Assembly: GCF_014145325.1 (NCBI RefSeq)
Contig: NZ_JACHTF010000013.1
Coordinates: forward strand, 43,328 to 107,327
Source: Marilutibacter spongiae
GTDB taxonomy: Bacteria > Pseudomonadota > Gammaproteobacteria > Xanthomonadales > Xanthomonadaceae
Reading direction: 5' to 3'
Length of the DNA stretch: 64,000 nucleotides
The position numbers and the translations under genes are program-made. The notes under the pieces were generated by a model. That model did no database searches. It worked only from the letters and a program-made list of their open reading frames with translations, and had not been told where the DNA came from. Every line of letters begins with the position of its first letter. Position 1 is the stretch's first letter. Shown here one piece after another: positions 18,540 to 27,866 of the stretch.

Positions 18540-19012
18540 GTTGTCTGCGTTTCCTGCGTGGGGTCGAGCGGCGCGACAGGCGCGATGTCGGCCTGCCAGA
18601 GGTTCCAGTAATACAGTGTCAGGGCCAGGCCGCCGGGGCAGTCGACGGTGTCGCGGGTGACCGGCATGGCCTCCAGCCAGCGCTCGTGCGCGTCGGCCTG
18701 CGCGATGCTGCGCGGCGTCTCGCAGAACGCCATCGTCCAGTCCGAGAACTGCCGCTGCGCGATGGTCTCGCGCGAAAGTTCACGGAGTCCGCCATGGCTT
18801 CGCGCCGCGCGGATCCGGCAGTACGCCGACTCCACGCCCTCGGCCGGACCCTCGACATACTGGAAGAACGCGCCGCGGTGGTGGAAGAGCACGCCCGAGA
18901 CACCGGCATCGCGGTTGTAGCGCCGTGCATCGAGCAGCAGCGCGTCCATCCGCCAGGGCGGCAGGCCACGACGGGCCACGCTGGTCCAGGTGATCGCCAA
19001 CAGGTCGTTCAT
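18458..19012 (-). CDS. BLUF-domain-like protein lacking the photoactive Tyr
   Basis: 184 residues; the BLUF fold occupies about 1-100. Key positions can be matched by spacing to AppA (Tyr21, Asn45, Gln63, Trp104, Met106): here Trp9, Asn33, Gln51, Trp92, Met94. Everything fits exactly except that the Tyr essential for flavin photochemistry is Trp9 (ITWTS instead of the usual I/VYVS). The protein may bind flavin but is not expected to give the normal BLUF photocycle. The last 27 residues overlap the cupin gene and look low in complexity, so the original C-terminus may have been altered by a frameshift. The gene is divergent from a TonB receptor. Confidence 0.8.
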   Translation of the reverse strand: MNDLLAITWTSVARRGLPPWRMDALLLDARRYNRDAGVSGVLFHHRGAFFQYVEGPAEGVESAYCRIRAARSHGGLRELSRETIAQRQFSDWTMAFCETPRSIAQADAHERWLEAMPVTRDTVDCPGGLALTLYYWNLWQADIAPVAPLDPTQETQTTCRMSRSISTPASPASASSGHRAWSPN

Positions 19013-19422
19013 GCGGGCTCCCCACGGTCGGTACCGAAGGTGCGCCTCCCCCCAGGCGTACGGGGCACGGGTCTCCCGGCCCCGTGCCTGGTTTCGATCA
19101 TCCCCCCGGGCGCGGGGGCCGTCAAACGCCCAGGGGGGCGGCCCGACCGGTGGGCCGGTGCTGCCGCTCGCCTGAACATCTGTTCAGCTTCTCGTCGGGA
19201 AGCGGCGGCCCGGCGTGCAGACGCTCGCCGGGAAGCCCATGGCATTCAAGGGTTTAGCGCGGTGGGGCCGGCGGATGGCCCGGTCCGGCTCCCGCCTCCC
19301 GGCAGTTGTGGTGGATTCACAAAAAGTTTACAAACCCTCAGCACCCCAAGGACATGGACAGGGGATAGGGGTGTGTTGGTTCGTCATTTTTTGTCAGCCA
19401 TTGATTAGGGAGAGAGAGCAAC
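19013..19422. other. 410-bp divergent promoter region (BLUF-like / TonB receptor)
   Basis: No gene. It contains a perfect 7-bp-arm palindrome at 19172-19187, an A/T-rich stretch with TTCACAAAAAGTTTACAA near 19315-19332 that may hold the receptor promoter, and a GGGAGAGAGAG ribosome-binding region just before the receptor ATG. No ATGACACCG operator occurs here, so this receptor seems to lie outside the pectin regulon. Confidence 0.6.
19172..19187. promoter_or_regulatory. Perfect palindrome CTGAACA-TC-TGTTCAG
   Basis: Seven-base inverted arms with a 2-base spacer, 160 bp upstream of the BLUF-like gene and 236 bp upstream of the TonB receptor. Its core GAAC-N4-GTTC has the form of a dimeric regulator site (resembling the Gram-positive LexA box in pattern). 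Which protein binds it is unknown. Confidence 0.5.
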
Positions 19423-22335
19423 ATGAACGTGCAACGCAAGACCCTTACGCGCGCGATACGCGCGTCCTTGATGGCCTCACTGGTCGCGATGCCGCTGATG
19501 GCCGCCGCCCAGGACGCGGCCCCCGATACCACCGACACGACCCGGACCCTCGATGCGGTCACCGTCACCGGTACCCGCATCAAGCAGACCAACGCCGTCA
19601 CCGCCCAGCCGGTATTCGTGCTCGACCGGCAGAAGCTGGACGAGACCGGCGTGCAGACCGTGGGCGAAGTACTGCAACAGCTGACCTCGAGCGGCCAGGC
19701 GCTCAACGCGAAGTTCAATTCGTCGGGCAACTTCGGCTATCCGCCCGATGGCGGCGGCATCGGCGCCGGCTCGGCCCAGGTCGACCTGCGCCACCTGGGC
19801 TCCAAGCGCGTGCTGGTCCTCGTCGACGGCATCCGCTGGGTCAACGAGTCGTCCGCGTCCGGCGTGTCCGGCAGCGCCGACGTCAACACCATCCCGCTCG
19901 CCATCGTCGAGCGCATCGAAGTGCTGGAGGACGGCGCGTCCTCGATCTACGGTTCGGACGCGATCGCCGGCGTGGTCAACGTGATCACCCGCCGCAACTT
20001 CGACGGCGTGCAGCTCAACGGCTACTACGGCGAATATTCGCGCGGCGGCGAGACCACCGAGGCCTCGGTGACGATCGGCGGCGGCGGCGAGAAGTTCAAT
20101 GCCGTGTTCGCGGCCAGCTACTACGAGCAGAAGTCGATCGGCTCGGGCGAATGGGAGCAGTCCTCCTACCCGACGCCGGGCACCGGCGTGCGCGGCGGCA
20201 GCTCGGGCACCCCGCAGGGCCGCTACACCTTCTGCGATCCCTCGCGACCGGCGGGCACCCTGGGCTTCTGCGACCCGGCCGGCGACTTCTGGTACGACGT
20301 CACCCTGGACGACGGCACCACCAGCCCGGTCTGGAACCCGGCCGATCCCGATGCCGGGACCTACCATGGCTTCGGCGGCGCCGACCGCTTCAACTTCGCG
20401 CCGTACAACCTGTTGCTGACGCCCAGCAAGCGCAAGTCGATCTTCGCCAGCGTCAACTACGACCTGAGCGAGAACGTCCGCCTGCACGCCAAGGCGCTGT
20501 ACAACAACCGCACCTCGACCAACCAGGCCGCGCCCGAGCCGATCTTCGTGGGCCCGTTCGCCGGCACCGGCGGCATCGCCGATACGATCGTCGTGCACGA
20601 AGACAACCCGTACAACCCGTTCGGGATCACCCTCGATCCGGCCAGCAACTTCGGCTGGGTCACGCGACGCCCGGTGGAAGTCGGTCCGCGCATCTTCTCC
20701 CAGGACGTCGACACCAGCTACATCAACGTCGGCCTGGACGGCATCTGGAACGTGGGCAACGGCTACAGCTGGGACGTGAACGCGGTGCACTCGGAGAACA
20801 AGGCCGAGCAGCGCTTCACCAACGGCTACAACGTCGCCAAGCTCAAGCTCGCGCTCGGCGACCCGGCCGTCTGTGCGCAGGTGCCCGGCTGCGTGCCGCT
20901 CGACTTGTTCGGCGGCCAGGGTCGTCCGATGACGCAGGAGATGATCGACTACATCCGCACCACCCAGATCGACTCCAGCAAGCAGACCCTGGACATCCTG
21001 TCGGCCAACATCACCGGCGACCTGTTCGCCATCGGCGACCGTTACGCCGGCTTCGCCGCGGGCGTCGAGCACCGTAAGTACCAGGGCGACTTCAACCCCG
21101 ATCCGCTGCGGCAGACCGGTGAGTCGCAGGACTCCTTCGCGGCCGCCGTGTCGGAGGACTACGACGTGAGCGAGGTCTACGCCGAGGGCAACTTCCCGCT
21201 GCTGTCGACCCTCGACGTCAGTGCCGCGCTGCGCTACTCCGACTACTCGACCTTCGGTGGCGCGACCACCGGCAAGCTGGGCTTCCGCTGGCAGCCGGTC
21301 GAGGACCTGGTGCTGCGCGGCACCTACTCCGAGGGCTTCCGCGCCCCGAACCTGGGCGAGCTCTACGGCCTGACCCAGTTCGGCGCCACCCTGGTCGATC
21401 CCTGCGGCTCCACCGGCAGCCCCGGCCCGGCATCGCCGGACTTCGCCGCCGGCTGCCTGGCGCAGGGCGCGGGTCCGAACTTCGAGCAGGCCAACACGCA
21501 GATCACCACTTTCACCGGCGGCAACCCGAACCTGCAGCCCGAGGAGTCCGACAGCTACACCTTCGGCGTGGTGTACGCGCCGTCCTGGGCCGAGGGCCTG
21601 AGCTGGTCGGAGCGGATGGATTTCGAGTTGAGCTACTACAACCACGAAATCGACGGCGCCATCCAGGCGCGTGACCTGCAGGCCCTGCTGGAAGCCTGCC
21701 TGCGCGCGGGCGGCACCACCGCCGCGTCGCCGAGCTGCGCGCCGTTCACGCGCCAGGCCAGCGGCAACCTCAACCCGCCGGAGAACTTCCTCGACAACCT
21801 CGGCACCATCGAGACCGACGGCCTCGACATCAAGGTCAACTGGGCCAGCCCGGAGTGGGGCTGGGGCCGCCTGACCGCGGCGCTGCAGGCCACCACCGTG
21901 TTCGACTACCGCGCCGTGGACATCGACGGCAACGAGTCGCAGCGCGAGGTGGGCATCGAGGTCAGCGACAGCGCCATCCCGGACTGGCAGACCAACCTGA
22001 CCCTGGGCTGGAGCCTGGGCGACTGGTCGGTCAACTGGACCAGCCGCTACATCAGCGCGGTGGACGAGTACTGCTCCAACGTGCCGGTGCCGGAGGCTCC
22101 GGGTTGCATGGGCGGCGTCGAGAAGAACACCCTCGGCTCGACCACGTTCCACGACATGCAGGTCAACTGGAGCGATGCGTTCGCGCTGGAAGGCCTGAAG
22201 TTCTCGCTGGGCGTCAACAACGTGTTCGACAAGGAGCCGCCGGTCTGCTTGACCTGCTCGTTGAACGGTTATGACGCCGGTACCTACGACCTGCCCGGGT
22301 CGTTCTGGTACCTGAGGGCGGACTACCGCTTCTAG
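19423..22335 (+). CDS. Large TonB-dependent receptor
   Basis: 970 residues, larger than siderophore receptors and in the range of carbohydrate or peptide receptors of Xanthomonadaceae. Signal peptide ends near AAAQD (about 30). [11 protein letters not shown] is a TonB-box-like segment; the plug has [17 protein letters not shown] and [20 protein letters not shown]. The barrel includes Cys pairs in loops (TFCDPS...GFCDPA; CAQVPGC; CLTCS) that may form disulfides. It ends YLRADYRF. A strong terminator follows at once. It is next to the pectin locus, but its promoter has no ATGACACCG site, so the substrate is open. Confidence 0.92.
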   Translation: MNVQRKTLTRAIRASLMASLVAMPLMAAAQDAAPDTTDTTRTLDAVTVTGTRIKQTNAVTAQPVFVLDRQKLDETGVQTVGEVLQQLTSSGQALNAKFNSSGNFGYPPDGGGIGAGSAQVDLRHLGSKRVLVLVDGIRWVNESSASGVSGSADVNTIPLAIVERIEVLEDGASSIYGSDAIAGVVNVITRRNFDGVQLNGYYGEYSRGGETTEASVTIGGGGEKFNAVFAASYYEQKSIGSGEWEQSSYPTPGTGVRGGSSGTPQGRYTFCDPSRPAGTLGFCDPAGDFWYDVTLDDGTTSPVWNPADPDAGTYHGFGGADRFNFAPYNLLLTPSKRKSIFASVNYDLSENVRLHAKALYNNRTSTNQAAPEPIFVGPFAGTGGIADTIVVHEDNPYNPFGITLDPASNFGWVTRRPVEVGPRIFSQDVDTSYINVGLDGIWNVGNGYSWDVNAVHSENKAEQRFTNGYNVAKLKLALGDPAVCAQVPGCVPLDLFGGQGRPMTQEMIDYIRTTQIDSSKQTLDILSANITGDLFAIGDRYAGFAAGVEHRKYQGDFNPDPLRQTGESQDSFAAAVSEDYDVSEVYAEGNFPLLSTLDVSAALRYSDYSTFGGATTGKLGFRWQPVEDLVLRGTYSEGFRAPNLGELYGLTQFGATLVDPCGSTGSPGPASPDFAAGCLAQGAGPNFEQANTQITTFTGGNPNLQPEESDSYTFGVVYAPSWAEGLSWSERMDFELSYYNHEIDGAIQARDLQALLEACLRAGGTTAASPSCAPFTRQASGNLNPPENFLDNLGTIETDGLDIKVNWASPEWGWGRLTAALQATTVFDYRAVDIDGNESQREVGIEVSDSAIPDWQTNLTLGWSLGDWSVNWTSRYISAVDEYCSNVPVPEAPGCMGGVEKNTLGSTTFHDMQVNWSDAFALEGLKFSLGVNNVFDKEPPVCLTCSLNGYDAGTYDLPGSFWYLRADYRF

Positions 22336-22358
22336 TCGCGCGCGGCTGGATCGCAATG

Positions 22359-22394
22359 AAGAACGGCCGGGGCTCGCCCCGGCCGTTCTTTTTT
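22359..22394 (+). terminator. Strong Rho-independent terminator after the second TonB receptor
   Basis: AAGAACGGCCGGGGC pairs with GCCCCGGCCGTTCTT almost without loop, followed by TTTTTT read through the end of the stem. It lies 24 bp after the receptor stop and 33 bp before the convergent cupin gene. Confidence 0.95.
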
Positions 22395-22426
22395 GCGGCC
22401 GCCGCAATGATGGCGCAGGCGGCGGG

Positions 22427-22855
22427 TCAGGGCGCGGCGGCGCGCTTGCGGTACACGATGAAGATCACCAGGTCCTCGTCGCCGCGCTGGTAGAGGGCAT
22501 GCGTGCTGCCATCGCGCGTCAGCACCGCGTCGCCCGGGCCTACGTCTCGGTTTGCGCCGTCGAGCATCAGCTCGCCGCGCCCGGAGAGGACGTAGTAGAT
22601 CTCGTCCTTGTCGTTGCGGTGCTCGCCGATGCTCGCGCCGGGATGCAGCGCGCGTTTGCGGAAGATCGTCTCGAAGCCCTCGGCATCGTCGAAGAACGGA
22701 TACGCCGTGGTGGTGCCGGTGCCCTCGTGGGGGCCCGGCTGCTCGACGGCGATGTCGCGCTCTGACTGGACGTAGGAATCGCGGCGCGGTTCGCCCGCGT
22801 CCGCGCCACCGGCCGCGACCAGGGCGGCGACGGCGAGGCAGGCGGGCATGCGCAT
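22427..22855 (-). CDS. Secreted cupin-domain protein in the kdu operon
   Basis: 142 residues from MRMPACLAVAALVAAGGADA, a clear signal peptide, which is why this start is preferred over the longer frame. One cupin domain: GASIGEHRNDKDEIYYVLSGRG (motif 1, His/His/Glu pattern) and GDAVLTRDGSTHALYQ (motif 2). It follows kduD by 25 bp on the same strand, so it belongs to the kduI-kduD transcript. A periplasmic sugar-binding or uronate-converting role is plausible by context, similar to small cupins found in pectin loci, but nothing in the sequence fixes the substrate. Confidence 0.82.
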   Translation of the reverse strand: MRMPACLAVAALVAAGGADAGEPRRDSYVQSERDIAVEQPGPHEGTGTTTAYPFFDDAEGFETIFRKRALHPGASIGEHRNDKDEIYYVLSGRGELMLDGANRDVGPGDAVLTRDGSTHALYQRGDEDLVIFIVYRKRAAAP

Positions 22856-22880
22856 GGCGGCCGTGCTCCCCGTCCCGGAC

Positions 22881-23639
22881 TCAGCGCGCCAGCCAGCCGC
22901 CATCGACGGGGATCACCGCGCCGTTGACGTAGTCCGAGGCCGACGACGCCAGGAACACCGCGGTGCCGCCCAGGTCGGCGGGCACGCCCCAGCGCCCGGC
23001 CGGGATACGGCCCAGGATCTCGGCGCTGCGGGCCGCGTCGGCGCGCAGCTGGGCGGTGTTGTCGGTGGCCATGTAGCCCGGCGCGATCGCGTTGGTGGTC
23101 ACGCCCTTGGACGCCCACTCGTTGGCGAGCAGCCGGGTGATGCCGGCGATGCCGCTCTTGCTGGCGGTGTAGGAAGGCACGCGGATGCCGCCCTGGAAGG
23201 ACAGCATGGACGCGATGTTGATGATCTTGCCGCGGCCCTGGGCGATGAAGTGGCGCCCGGCCGCCTGCGACATGAAGAACGCGGACTTGATGTTGACGTT
23301 CATGACGTCGTCCCAGTCCTTCTCCGTGAAGTCCACCGCGTCGGCGCGGCGGATCAGCCCGGCGTTGTTGACCAGGATGTCCAGGCCGCCCAGGCCCTGG
23401 AGCGTCTCGGCGATCACGCGGTCGATCGGCTCCACGCTCATCAGGTTGGCTTCGATCGCGACGAAGCGCCGGCCCATGGCCTTGACCTTGGCCTCGGTTT
23501 CGGTCGGCGGCGCGATGCCGGCAGCGGCGATGTCCGCGCCGGCCTCGGCGAGCGCCAGCGCGATGCCCTGGCCCAGGCCGGTGTTGGCGCCGGTGACCAG
23601 CGCGACCTTGCCTTCCAGGCTGAACGGGTTGTGTGCCAT
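22881..23639 (-). CDS. kduD: 2-dehydro-3-deoxy-D-gluconate 5-dehydrogenase (KduD)
   Basis: 252 residues. Classical SDR with TGANTGLGQGI (residues 16-26), NNAG (91-94), Ser144 and the catalytic Tyr157/Lys161 (SYTASKSG). The N-terminal FSLEGKVALVTG and the ANEWASKGVTTNAIAPGYMATDNT segments are typical of KduD. It reduces 2,5-diketo-3-deoxygluconate to KDG with NAD(P)H, the step after KduI in unsaturated-uronate catabolism. It is 37 bp downstream of kduI on the same strand, which supports the assignment over other SDRs. Confidence 0.95.
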   Translation of the reverse strand: MAHNPFSLEGKVALVTGANTGLGQGIALALAEAGADIAAAGIAPPTETEAKVKAMGRRFVAIEANLMSVEPIDRVIAETLQGLGGLDILVNNAGLIRRADAVDFTEKDWDDVMNVNIKSAFFMSQAAGRHFIAQGRGKIINIASMLSFQGGIRVPSYTASKSGIAGITRLLANEWASKGVTTNAIAPGYMATDNTAQLRADAARSAEILGRIPAGRWGVPADLGGTAVFLASSASDYVNGAVIPVDGGWLAR

Positions 23640-23676
23640 CGATATCCCCTTGCGTGTGGGTGCCGGACCTGCGCGC

Positions 23677-24519
23677 TTACTTCAGCTGGCAGATGTCGAG
23701 CTGGTTCATGTCGGTGTAGTCGAGGTTCTCGCCGCCCATCGCCCAGATGAAGCAGTAGTTCTGCGTGCCCGAGCCCATGTGGATGGACCACGGCGGCGAG
23801 ATCACCGCCTCGTTGTTGGCGATGACCAGGTGGCGCATGTCGGCCGGGTCGCCCATGAAGTGCATGACCCGCTCTTCGCCGAGGTCGAAGTAGAAGTAGA
23901 TCTCCGAGCGGCGGTCGTGCAGGTGCGGCGGCATGGTGTTCCAGACGCTGCCCGGCTTGAGGATCGTCAGGCCCAGCAGCAACTGGCACGAGGTGCAGGT
24001 CGCCGGGACGATGTACTGGTAGATCGTGCGCTCGTTGCTGGTTTCCAGCGCGCCGCGCTCGAGCGGCACCGCGTTGGCGATCGAGATGTGCTTGACCTCG
24101 TGGCGGGTGTGCGCCGGCGTGGAGGCCAGGTAGAACAGCGCCGGCCTGGCCGCGTCCGCGGAAGCGAAGCTGACCTCGCTGCCCATCGGCACGTACAGGC
24201 CGTCCTTGGGCTCCAGCGCGTGCTCGGTGCCGTCGACGGTCACCGTGCCGGCGCCGCCGCCGACGTTGACCACGCCCAGCTCGCGCCGCTCCAGGAAGGG
24301 TTTGCCGGCCGCCGAGGCGGGTTCGGTCTGCGCGGGCAGGGCGATGGGCGCATCGGTCGGGGCGGCGCCGCCGATGACGAAGCGCTCGTTGTGCGAGTAG
24401 TTCAGCGTGACCTGGCCGGGCTTGAACAGGTCCGTGACCAGGTAGCGATCGCGGAGCTGCTGGTTGCTGGCGCCTTCCATCATGTCCGGGTGGGTGGCGT
24501 GGTAGGTCTTCTGGAACAT
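23677..24519 (-). CDS. kduI: 5-dehydro-4-deoxy-D-glucuronate isomerase (KduI)
   Basis: 280 residues, the normal KduI length. The start [14 protein letters not shown], the [12 protein letters not shown] segment and the zinc site region [19 protein letters not shown] (His, His, Glu) are diagnostic. It converts 4-deoxy-L-threo-5-hexosulose uronate, the product of oligogalacturonide lyases or unsaturated uronyl hydrolases, to 2,5-diketo-3-deoxygluconate. First gene of the kduI-kduD-cupin unit; an ATGACACCG operator lies 84 bp upstream. Confidence 0.96.
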   Translation of the reverse strand: MFQKTYHATHPDMMEGASNQQLRDRYLVTDLFKPGQVTLNYSHNERFVIGGAAPTDAPIALPAQTEPASAAGKPFLERRELGVVNVGGGAGTVTVDGTEHALEPKDGLYVPMGSEVSFASADAARPALFYLASTPAHTRHEVKHISIANAVPLERGALETSNERTIYQYIVPATCTSCQLLLGLTILKPGSVWNTMPPHLHDRRSEIYFYFDLGEERVMHFMGDPADMRHLVIANNEAVISPPWSIHMGSGTQNYCFIWAMGGENLDYTDMNQLDICQLK

Positions 24520-24602
24520 CGTGTCGAGCCTCCGTGGTTGCGGTCGCGCGGGCCATGGGCCGGGCGGTGTTTCGGTATACGGCTGCCGATTCTACGGATT
24601 TC

Positions 24603-24618
24603 GGTAACCGGTGTCATT
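24603..24618 (-). promoter_or_regulatory. Operator A, upstream of kduI
   Basis: GGTAACCGGTGTCATT on the plus strand, i.e. AATGACACCGGTTACC on the coding strand of kduI. It shares ATGACACCGGT with operator D and ATGACACCG with all others. It lies 84 bp before the kduI start, between kduI and the LacI-type regulator gene. Confidence 0.75.
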
Positions 24619-24692
24619 TTGCGCTGCGCCATCGTCGCCCGGGCGCATGGCGGGGCGAGCCGGGATTCAGGCCCGGCGGACGAGGGCGGGGC

Positions 24693-25760
24693 TCAGGTTT
24701 CCGGCGGCTGGCAGGAGTCGCGCACGATCAGGTGCGGGCGCACGCTCGCGATGGGTCGTCCACGGACGTCGTCGTCGGCCTGGATGAGCATCGCCGCGGC
24801 GACCCGGCCGGTATCGCGGGTGTTGCGCCTGACCGAGCTGAGCGGCGGCCACAGGCGCGAGGCCAGCGGGCTGTCGTCGTAGCCGATCACCGACAGCTGG
24901 CGGGGAATGTCGATGCCCATGCGCAGGGCGACGCGGTACACGCCGGCGGCCATTTCGTCGTTCGCGCAGAAGATCGCGGTCGGGCGGCGCTTGCCGGCAA
25001 GCAGCTTCTCGGCCGCGGCCACGCCCGACTCGAAGGTGTAGCCGGCTTCCAGGATGCGCGACTTCGGCAGCTCGATCCCGCGCCGGGCCAGCGCGTCGAC
25101 GAAGCCGCCGGTGCGCTCGATCGCCGAGCGGTAACTCGACGGGCCGGTGATCACCGCCATGTCGCGGTGGCCCAGGGTCTGCAGGTAGTCGGCGGCCTCC
25201 GCGGCGCCGTCGCGGTCGTGGGTGATGACCATCCGCGAGTGGTCGTCGAGCGCGAGCGCGGCGATGCGGGTGTAGCGGCAGCCGATGCCATCGAGCATGT
25301 CGGCCAGGGCCTGGTCCTCGGACACGCGCGGCACCAGCATCACGCCGTGCAGCTTCTGCTGCTGGACGAAGCGCCGCACGCCGTCGATGTAGCCCGGGCT
25401 GCGGCTGTCGCACGGGTGCACGACCAGTTCGAAACCCGAGTCGCGCAGGGCATCGAGCGCGCCGTACTGCATGTTGACGATGAACTGCGCGGTCGGGTTG
25501 TCGTAGACCATCCCGATCAGGAACGAGCGCCGGAACGCGAGCCCGCGCGCAAGTGGGTCGGGCACGTAGCCGACGTCGCGCATGAGCTTCTCGACCCGCT
25601 CCCGGGTTTCCTCGCGCACCAGAGGCGAACGGTTGATGATCCGCGAGACGGTCTTCTTCGATACCCCCGCCAGGCGGGCGATGTCGTTGATGGTCGCGCT
25701 CTTCCCCGGGGGCAGGGGCGTGTCGCTGGCGGTCTTCCGGGGTTTTCGGGGTGCGGGCAT
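24693..25760 (-). CDS. LacI-family transcriptional regulator of the pectin locus
   Basis: 355 residues. An N-terminal extension of about 20 basic residues precedes the helix-turn-helix (INDIARLAGVSKKTVSRIIN, residues 24-43) and hinge helix (PDPLARGLA, 67-75). The remainder is a periplasmic-binding-protein-like effector domain (IGMVYDNPTAQFI, GVMLVPR, AIFCANDEMAAGVYRVA, SVIGYDDSPLASRL). It sits between the GH43 gene (49 bp upstream) and kduI. I infer that it binds the ATGACACCG operators of the locus and is released by a pathway intermediate such as KDG; this is by context only. It has no clear operator directly in front and may be transcribed with the GH43 gene. Confidence 0.93.
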   Translation of the reverse strand: MPAPRKPRKTASDTPLPPGKSATINDIARLAGVSKKTVSRIINRSPLVREETRERVEKLMRDVGYVPDPLARGLAFRRSFLIGMVYDNPTAQFIVNMQYGALDALRDSGFELVVHPCDSRSPGYIDGVRRFVQQQKLHGVMLVPRVSEDQALADMLDGIGCRYTRIAALALDDHSRMVITHDRDGAAEAADYLQTLGHRDMAVITGPSSYRSAIERTGGFVDALARRGIELPKSRILEAGYTFESGVAAAEKLLAGKRRPTAIFCANDEMAAGVYRVALRMGIDIPRQLSVIGYDDSPLASRLWPPLSSVRRNTRDTGRVAAAMLIQADDDVRGRPIASVRPHLIVRDSCQPPET

Positions 25761-25809
25761 CCGATCGGGTCCGGCTCGGGGAGTCGTGCTGGGATGATAG
25801 CCGTTCGAC

Positions 25810-27462
25810 TCAGTCGAAGGCCCGGTAGCGATAATCGAGGAAGCGCACCTTGCCCTCGCCGGCGGCGTACAGGCCCGGGCGCAGGGACAGGAAGCGGCCG
25901 GCGACGTTGTGGTGGTACCCCGAAAGCTCCATCTGCACGCCGTACTTGGTCCACTCGCGGCCGTCCGTGCTGTGGTGGATGGTGAGGATCTGGTCGCGGT
26001 AGGTCATCCGCAGCCACAGGTCGCCGCCCGGGCCAGGGGCGAGGCGCGCGGGGCGCTCCTTGCCATAGCGGTGCATGATGAAGTCCTCGCCGTTGCTGCC
26101 GATGCCGGCGTACAGGCGATCGCTGTAGAACATCAGCGCGCCGCCCACGGCGCCGGGGTCGATCCGCATGTGGACCTCGAAGCGGTAGTCGCGGTCGCCG
26201 GCGATCTGGGTCAGCGGCGAGGCATCGGCCGGCACCGTGCCCTTGCCGCCCAGCACCAGGGCGCCGTCCTCGAAGCCGATCCGCGACATCTCGCCCGGGG
26301 CGGGATCGTAGAAGGCCCACTGCGGCCCCAGGTCCGGCCCGTCGAAGCTGTCCGACAGCGCCATGCCGTGCGCGACCGCGGTGCCGGCCGGCTTGGGCAA
26401 CGGTGCGCCCAGGTCGCCGCCCTTCGCCACGAACCAGCCGTCGTCGGTCCATTCGATCGGGTCCAGCAGGGCCTGTCGGCCCAGCGTCCACAGGCCGTGT
26501 TCGTAACCGTGGTAGACCATCCACCATTGCCCCGCGGTGTCCTCCACCAGGGTGGCGTGGCCGCGCGACCACCAGTCCTCGCTGCGCGCGCGGGTGCGCA
26601 CGACCGGGTTGTCGGGCGCGTTCTCCCAGGGGCCGTGGATCGACTTCGAGCGCGCAACGATCACCATGTGCCCGGTGGGCGGGCCGGCGGTGCCGCCGAC
26701 GGCGGTGATCATGTAGTACCAGTCCCCGCGACGGGTGATCTTCGGGCCCTCCTGGGCATAGCCCTCGACCACCCAGTCCTCGGGATATTTCCAGCCGTCG
26801 TAGACGTGCTTGACCTCGCCGACGGTGGAAAGCCCGTCGTCGGCGAGGCCGACGTAGTCGCCGCCGCTGAGGAAGAGGTAGCGCTTGCCGTCCTCGCCGA
26901 CCGCGTGGCCCGGATCGATGTGGCCGGGAAGTCCGATGTTGACCGGCGCGCTCCATGGGCCCTCGATGCTGTCGGCCCAGACCACGTAATTGCTGCGCCG
27001 GGTGCCCTCGGTGCCGCCGACGCGGGCGGGGAAGTAGATGTAGTAGCGGCCCTCGTGGCGGACCAGGTCGGGTGCCCAGATCGAGCCCACGTTCTCGCTG
27101 ATCGCGTGGCCGACCGGCGCCCAGTTGACCAGGTCGCGCGAATGCCAGATCGGCAGGCCCGGGTAGGCGTCGAAGGACGAGAGGGTCATGTAGTAGTCGT
27201 CGCCCACGCGCAGCACCGACGGATCCGGGTGGTCGCCGCCGAGGATCGGGTTGAGGAAGGTCCCGTCGCCGAGGTCCGCCTTGCGCTGGTTCTCGATGCC
27301 GCGTGCCCATCGCGCCTCCGGCGACTCGACCGTCGCCGTCCCGCCAGGCGCGTTCCCGGTCGTCGCCGGCGGGTCCTGGGCTGCGCCGGTGCAGGCCGCG
27401 AGGGCGAGGCTGGCGCAGGTCGTGAGCAGCAGGGCGAGGGCGCGCGGGGCCGGTCCGGTCAT
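25810..27462 (-). CDS. Glycoside hydrolase family 43 lipoprotein
   Basis: 550 residues from MTGPAPRALALLLTTCASLA; a start ten codons earlier (27492) is possible. The signal ends in LALAAC, a lipobox, so it is membrane-anchored, probably in the periplasm or outer membrane. The five-bladed propeller domain shows the GH43 general base GDHPDPSVL, the pKa-modulating Asp in SIWAPDLV, and the acid in YAQEGPKI. The C-terminal 190 residues (from about SDSFDGPDLGPQWAFYD) form a concanavalin-like beta-sandwich. Such two-domain enzymes remove arabinose, galactose or xylose from polysaccharide side chains; arabinan or galactan of pectin fits the context. Operator B overlaps its 5' region. Confidence 0.9.
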   Translation of the reverse strand: MTGPAPRALALLLTTCASLALAACTGAAQDPPATTGNAPGGTATVESPEARWARGIENQRKADLGDGTFLNPILGGDHPDPSVLRVGDDYYMTLSSFDAYPGLPIWHSRDLVNWAPVGHAISENVGSIWAPDLVRHEGRYYIYFPARVGGTEGTRRSNYVVWADSIEGPWSAPVNIGLPGHIDPGHAVGEDGKRYLFLSGGDYVGLADDGLSTVGEVKHVYDGWKYPEDWVVEGYAQEGPKITRRGDWYYMITAVGGTAGPPTGHMVIVARSKSIHGPWENAPDNPVVRTRARSEDWWSRGHATLVEDTAGQWWMVYHGYEHGLWTLGRQALLDPIEWTDDGWFVAKGGDLGAPLPKPAGTAVAHGMALSDSFDGPDLGPQWAFYDPAPGEMSRIGFEDGALVLGGKGTVPADASPLTQIAGDRDYRFEVHMRIDPGAVGGALMFYSDRLYAGIGSNGEDFIMHRYGKERPARLAPGPGGDLWLRMTYRDQILTIHHSTDGREWTKYGVQMELSGYHHNVAGRFLSLRPGLYAAGEGKVRFLDYRYRAFD

Positions 27463-27498
27463 CAGGTGTCTCGTCTGGGAGGGAAAGGCCATCGATGG

Positions 27499-27516
27499 AT
27501 GACACCGATGGTCATT
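27499..27516 (-). promoter_or_regulatory. Operator B, upstream of the GH43 gene
   Basis: ATGACACCGATGGTCATT, the most symmetric member of the set (ATGAC...GTCAT arms). It lies 37 bp before the preferred GH43 start and 7 bp before the alternative one, a repressor-like position. Confidence 0.75.
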
Positions 27517-27625
27517 CCGAAGCTACCAAAGGCGCCGCGCCGAGGCATCGTGCGCTGCAGCAAGGGTCGCGCAGGCATTGCGGTTACAGTGCGGTCATCA
27601 GGATCAGGCGCGCCGAAGCACGAAT

Positions 27626-27643
27626 ATGACACCGATGGCCAAA
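27626..27643 (+). promoter_or_regulatory. Operator C, upstream of the MFS transporter
   Basis: ATGACACCGATGGCCAAA, identical to operator E over 17 of 18 bases. It lies 224 bp before the MFS start, or it may act on both divergent promoters. Confidence 0.7.
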
Positions 27644-27866
27644 CTTTGATCGCATTCCCGGCCCACGGTCGACGCCCGGCACGCCGGAGGATGCCGGTGA
27701 GCCGGTATCGCGGCCTGGATGCCGTCAAGCCTTGCGCCAAGCGGCGGAGGGACGGCGAACCGGGGCTGTGTCGCGAGACCCGGGTCAACCAGCACTGGAT
27801 GCACTGAGCATCATCACCTTGCGGGTCGCATGCGCCCGCACCTTCGAACAACGATGGGGATCGACC

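Larger units (their letters stand above)
27463..27866. other. Divergent regulatory region between the GH43 and MFS genes
   Basis: About 400 bp without a supported gene. It carries operators B (near the GH43 start) and C (224 bp before the MFS start). A possible MFS start further upstream (27732) would add residues unlike a transporter N-terminus, so this stretch is read as a leader. Confidence 0.6.

Noticed and set aside
19423..22335. Second TonB receptor as part of the pectin regulon
   Set aside because: It is adjacent to the locus, but it is closed off by a strong terminator and has no ATGACACCG site upstream.
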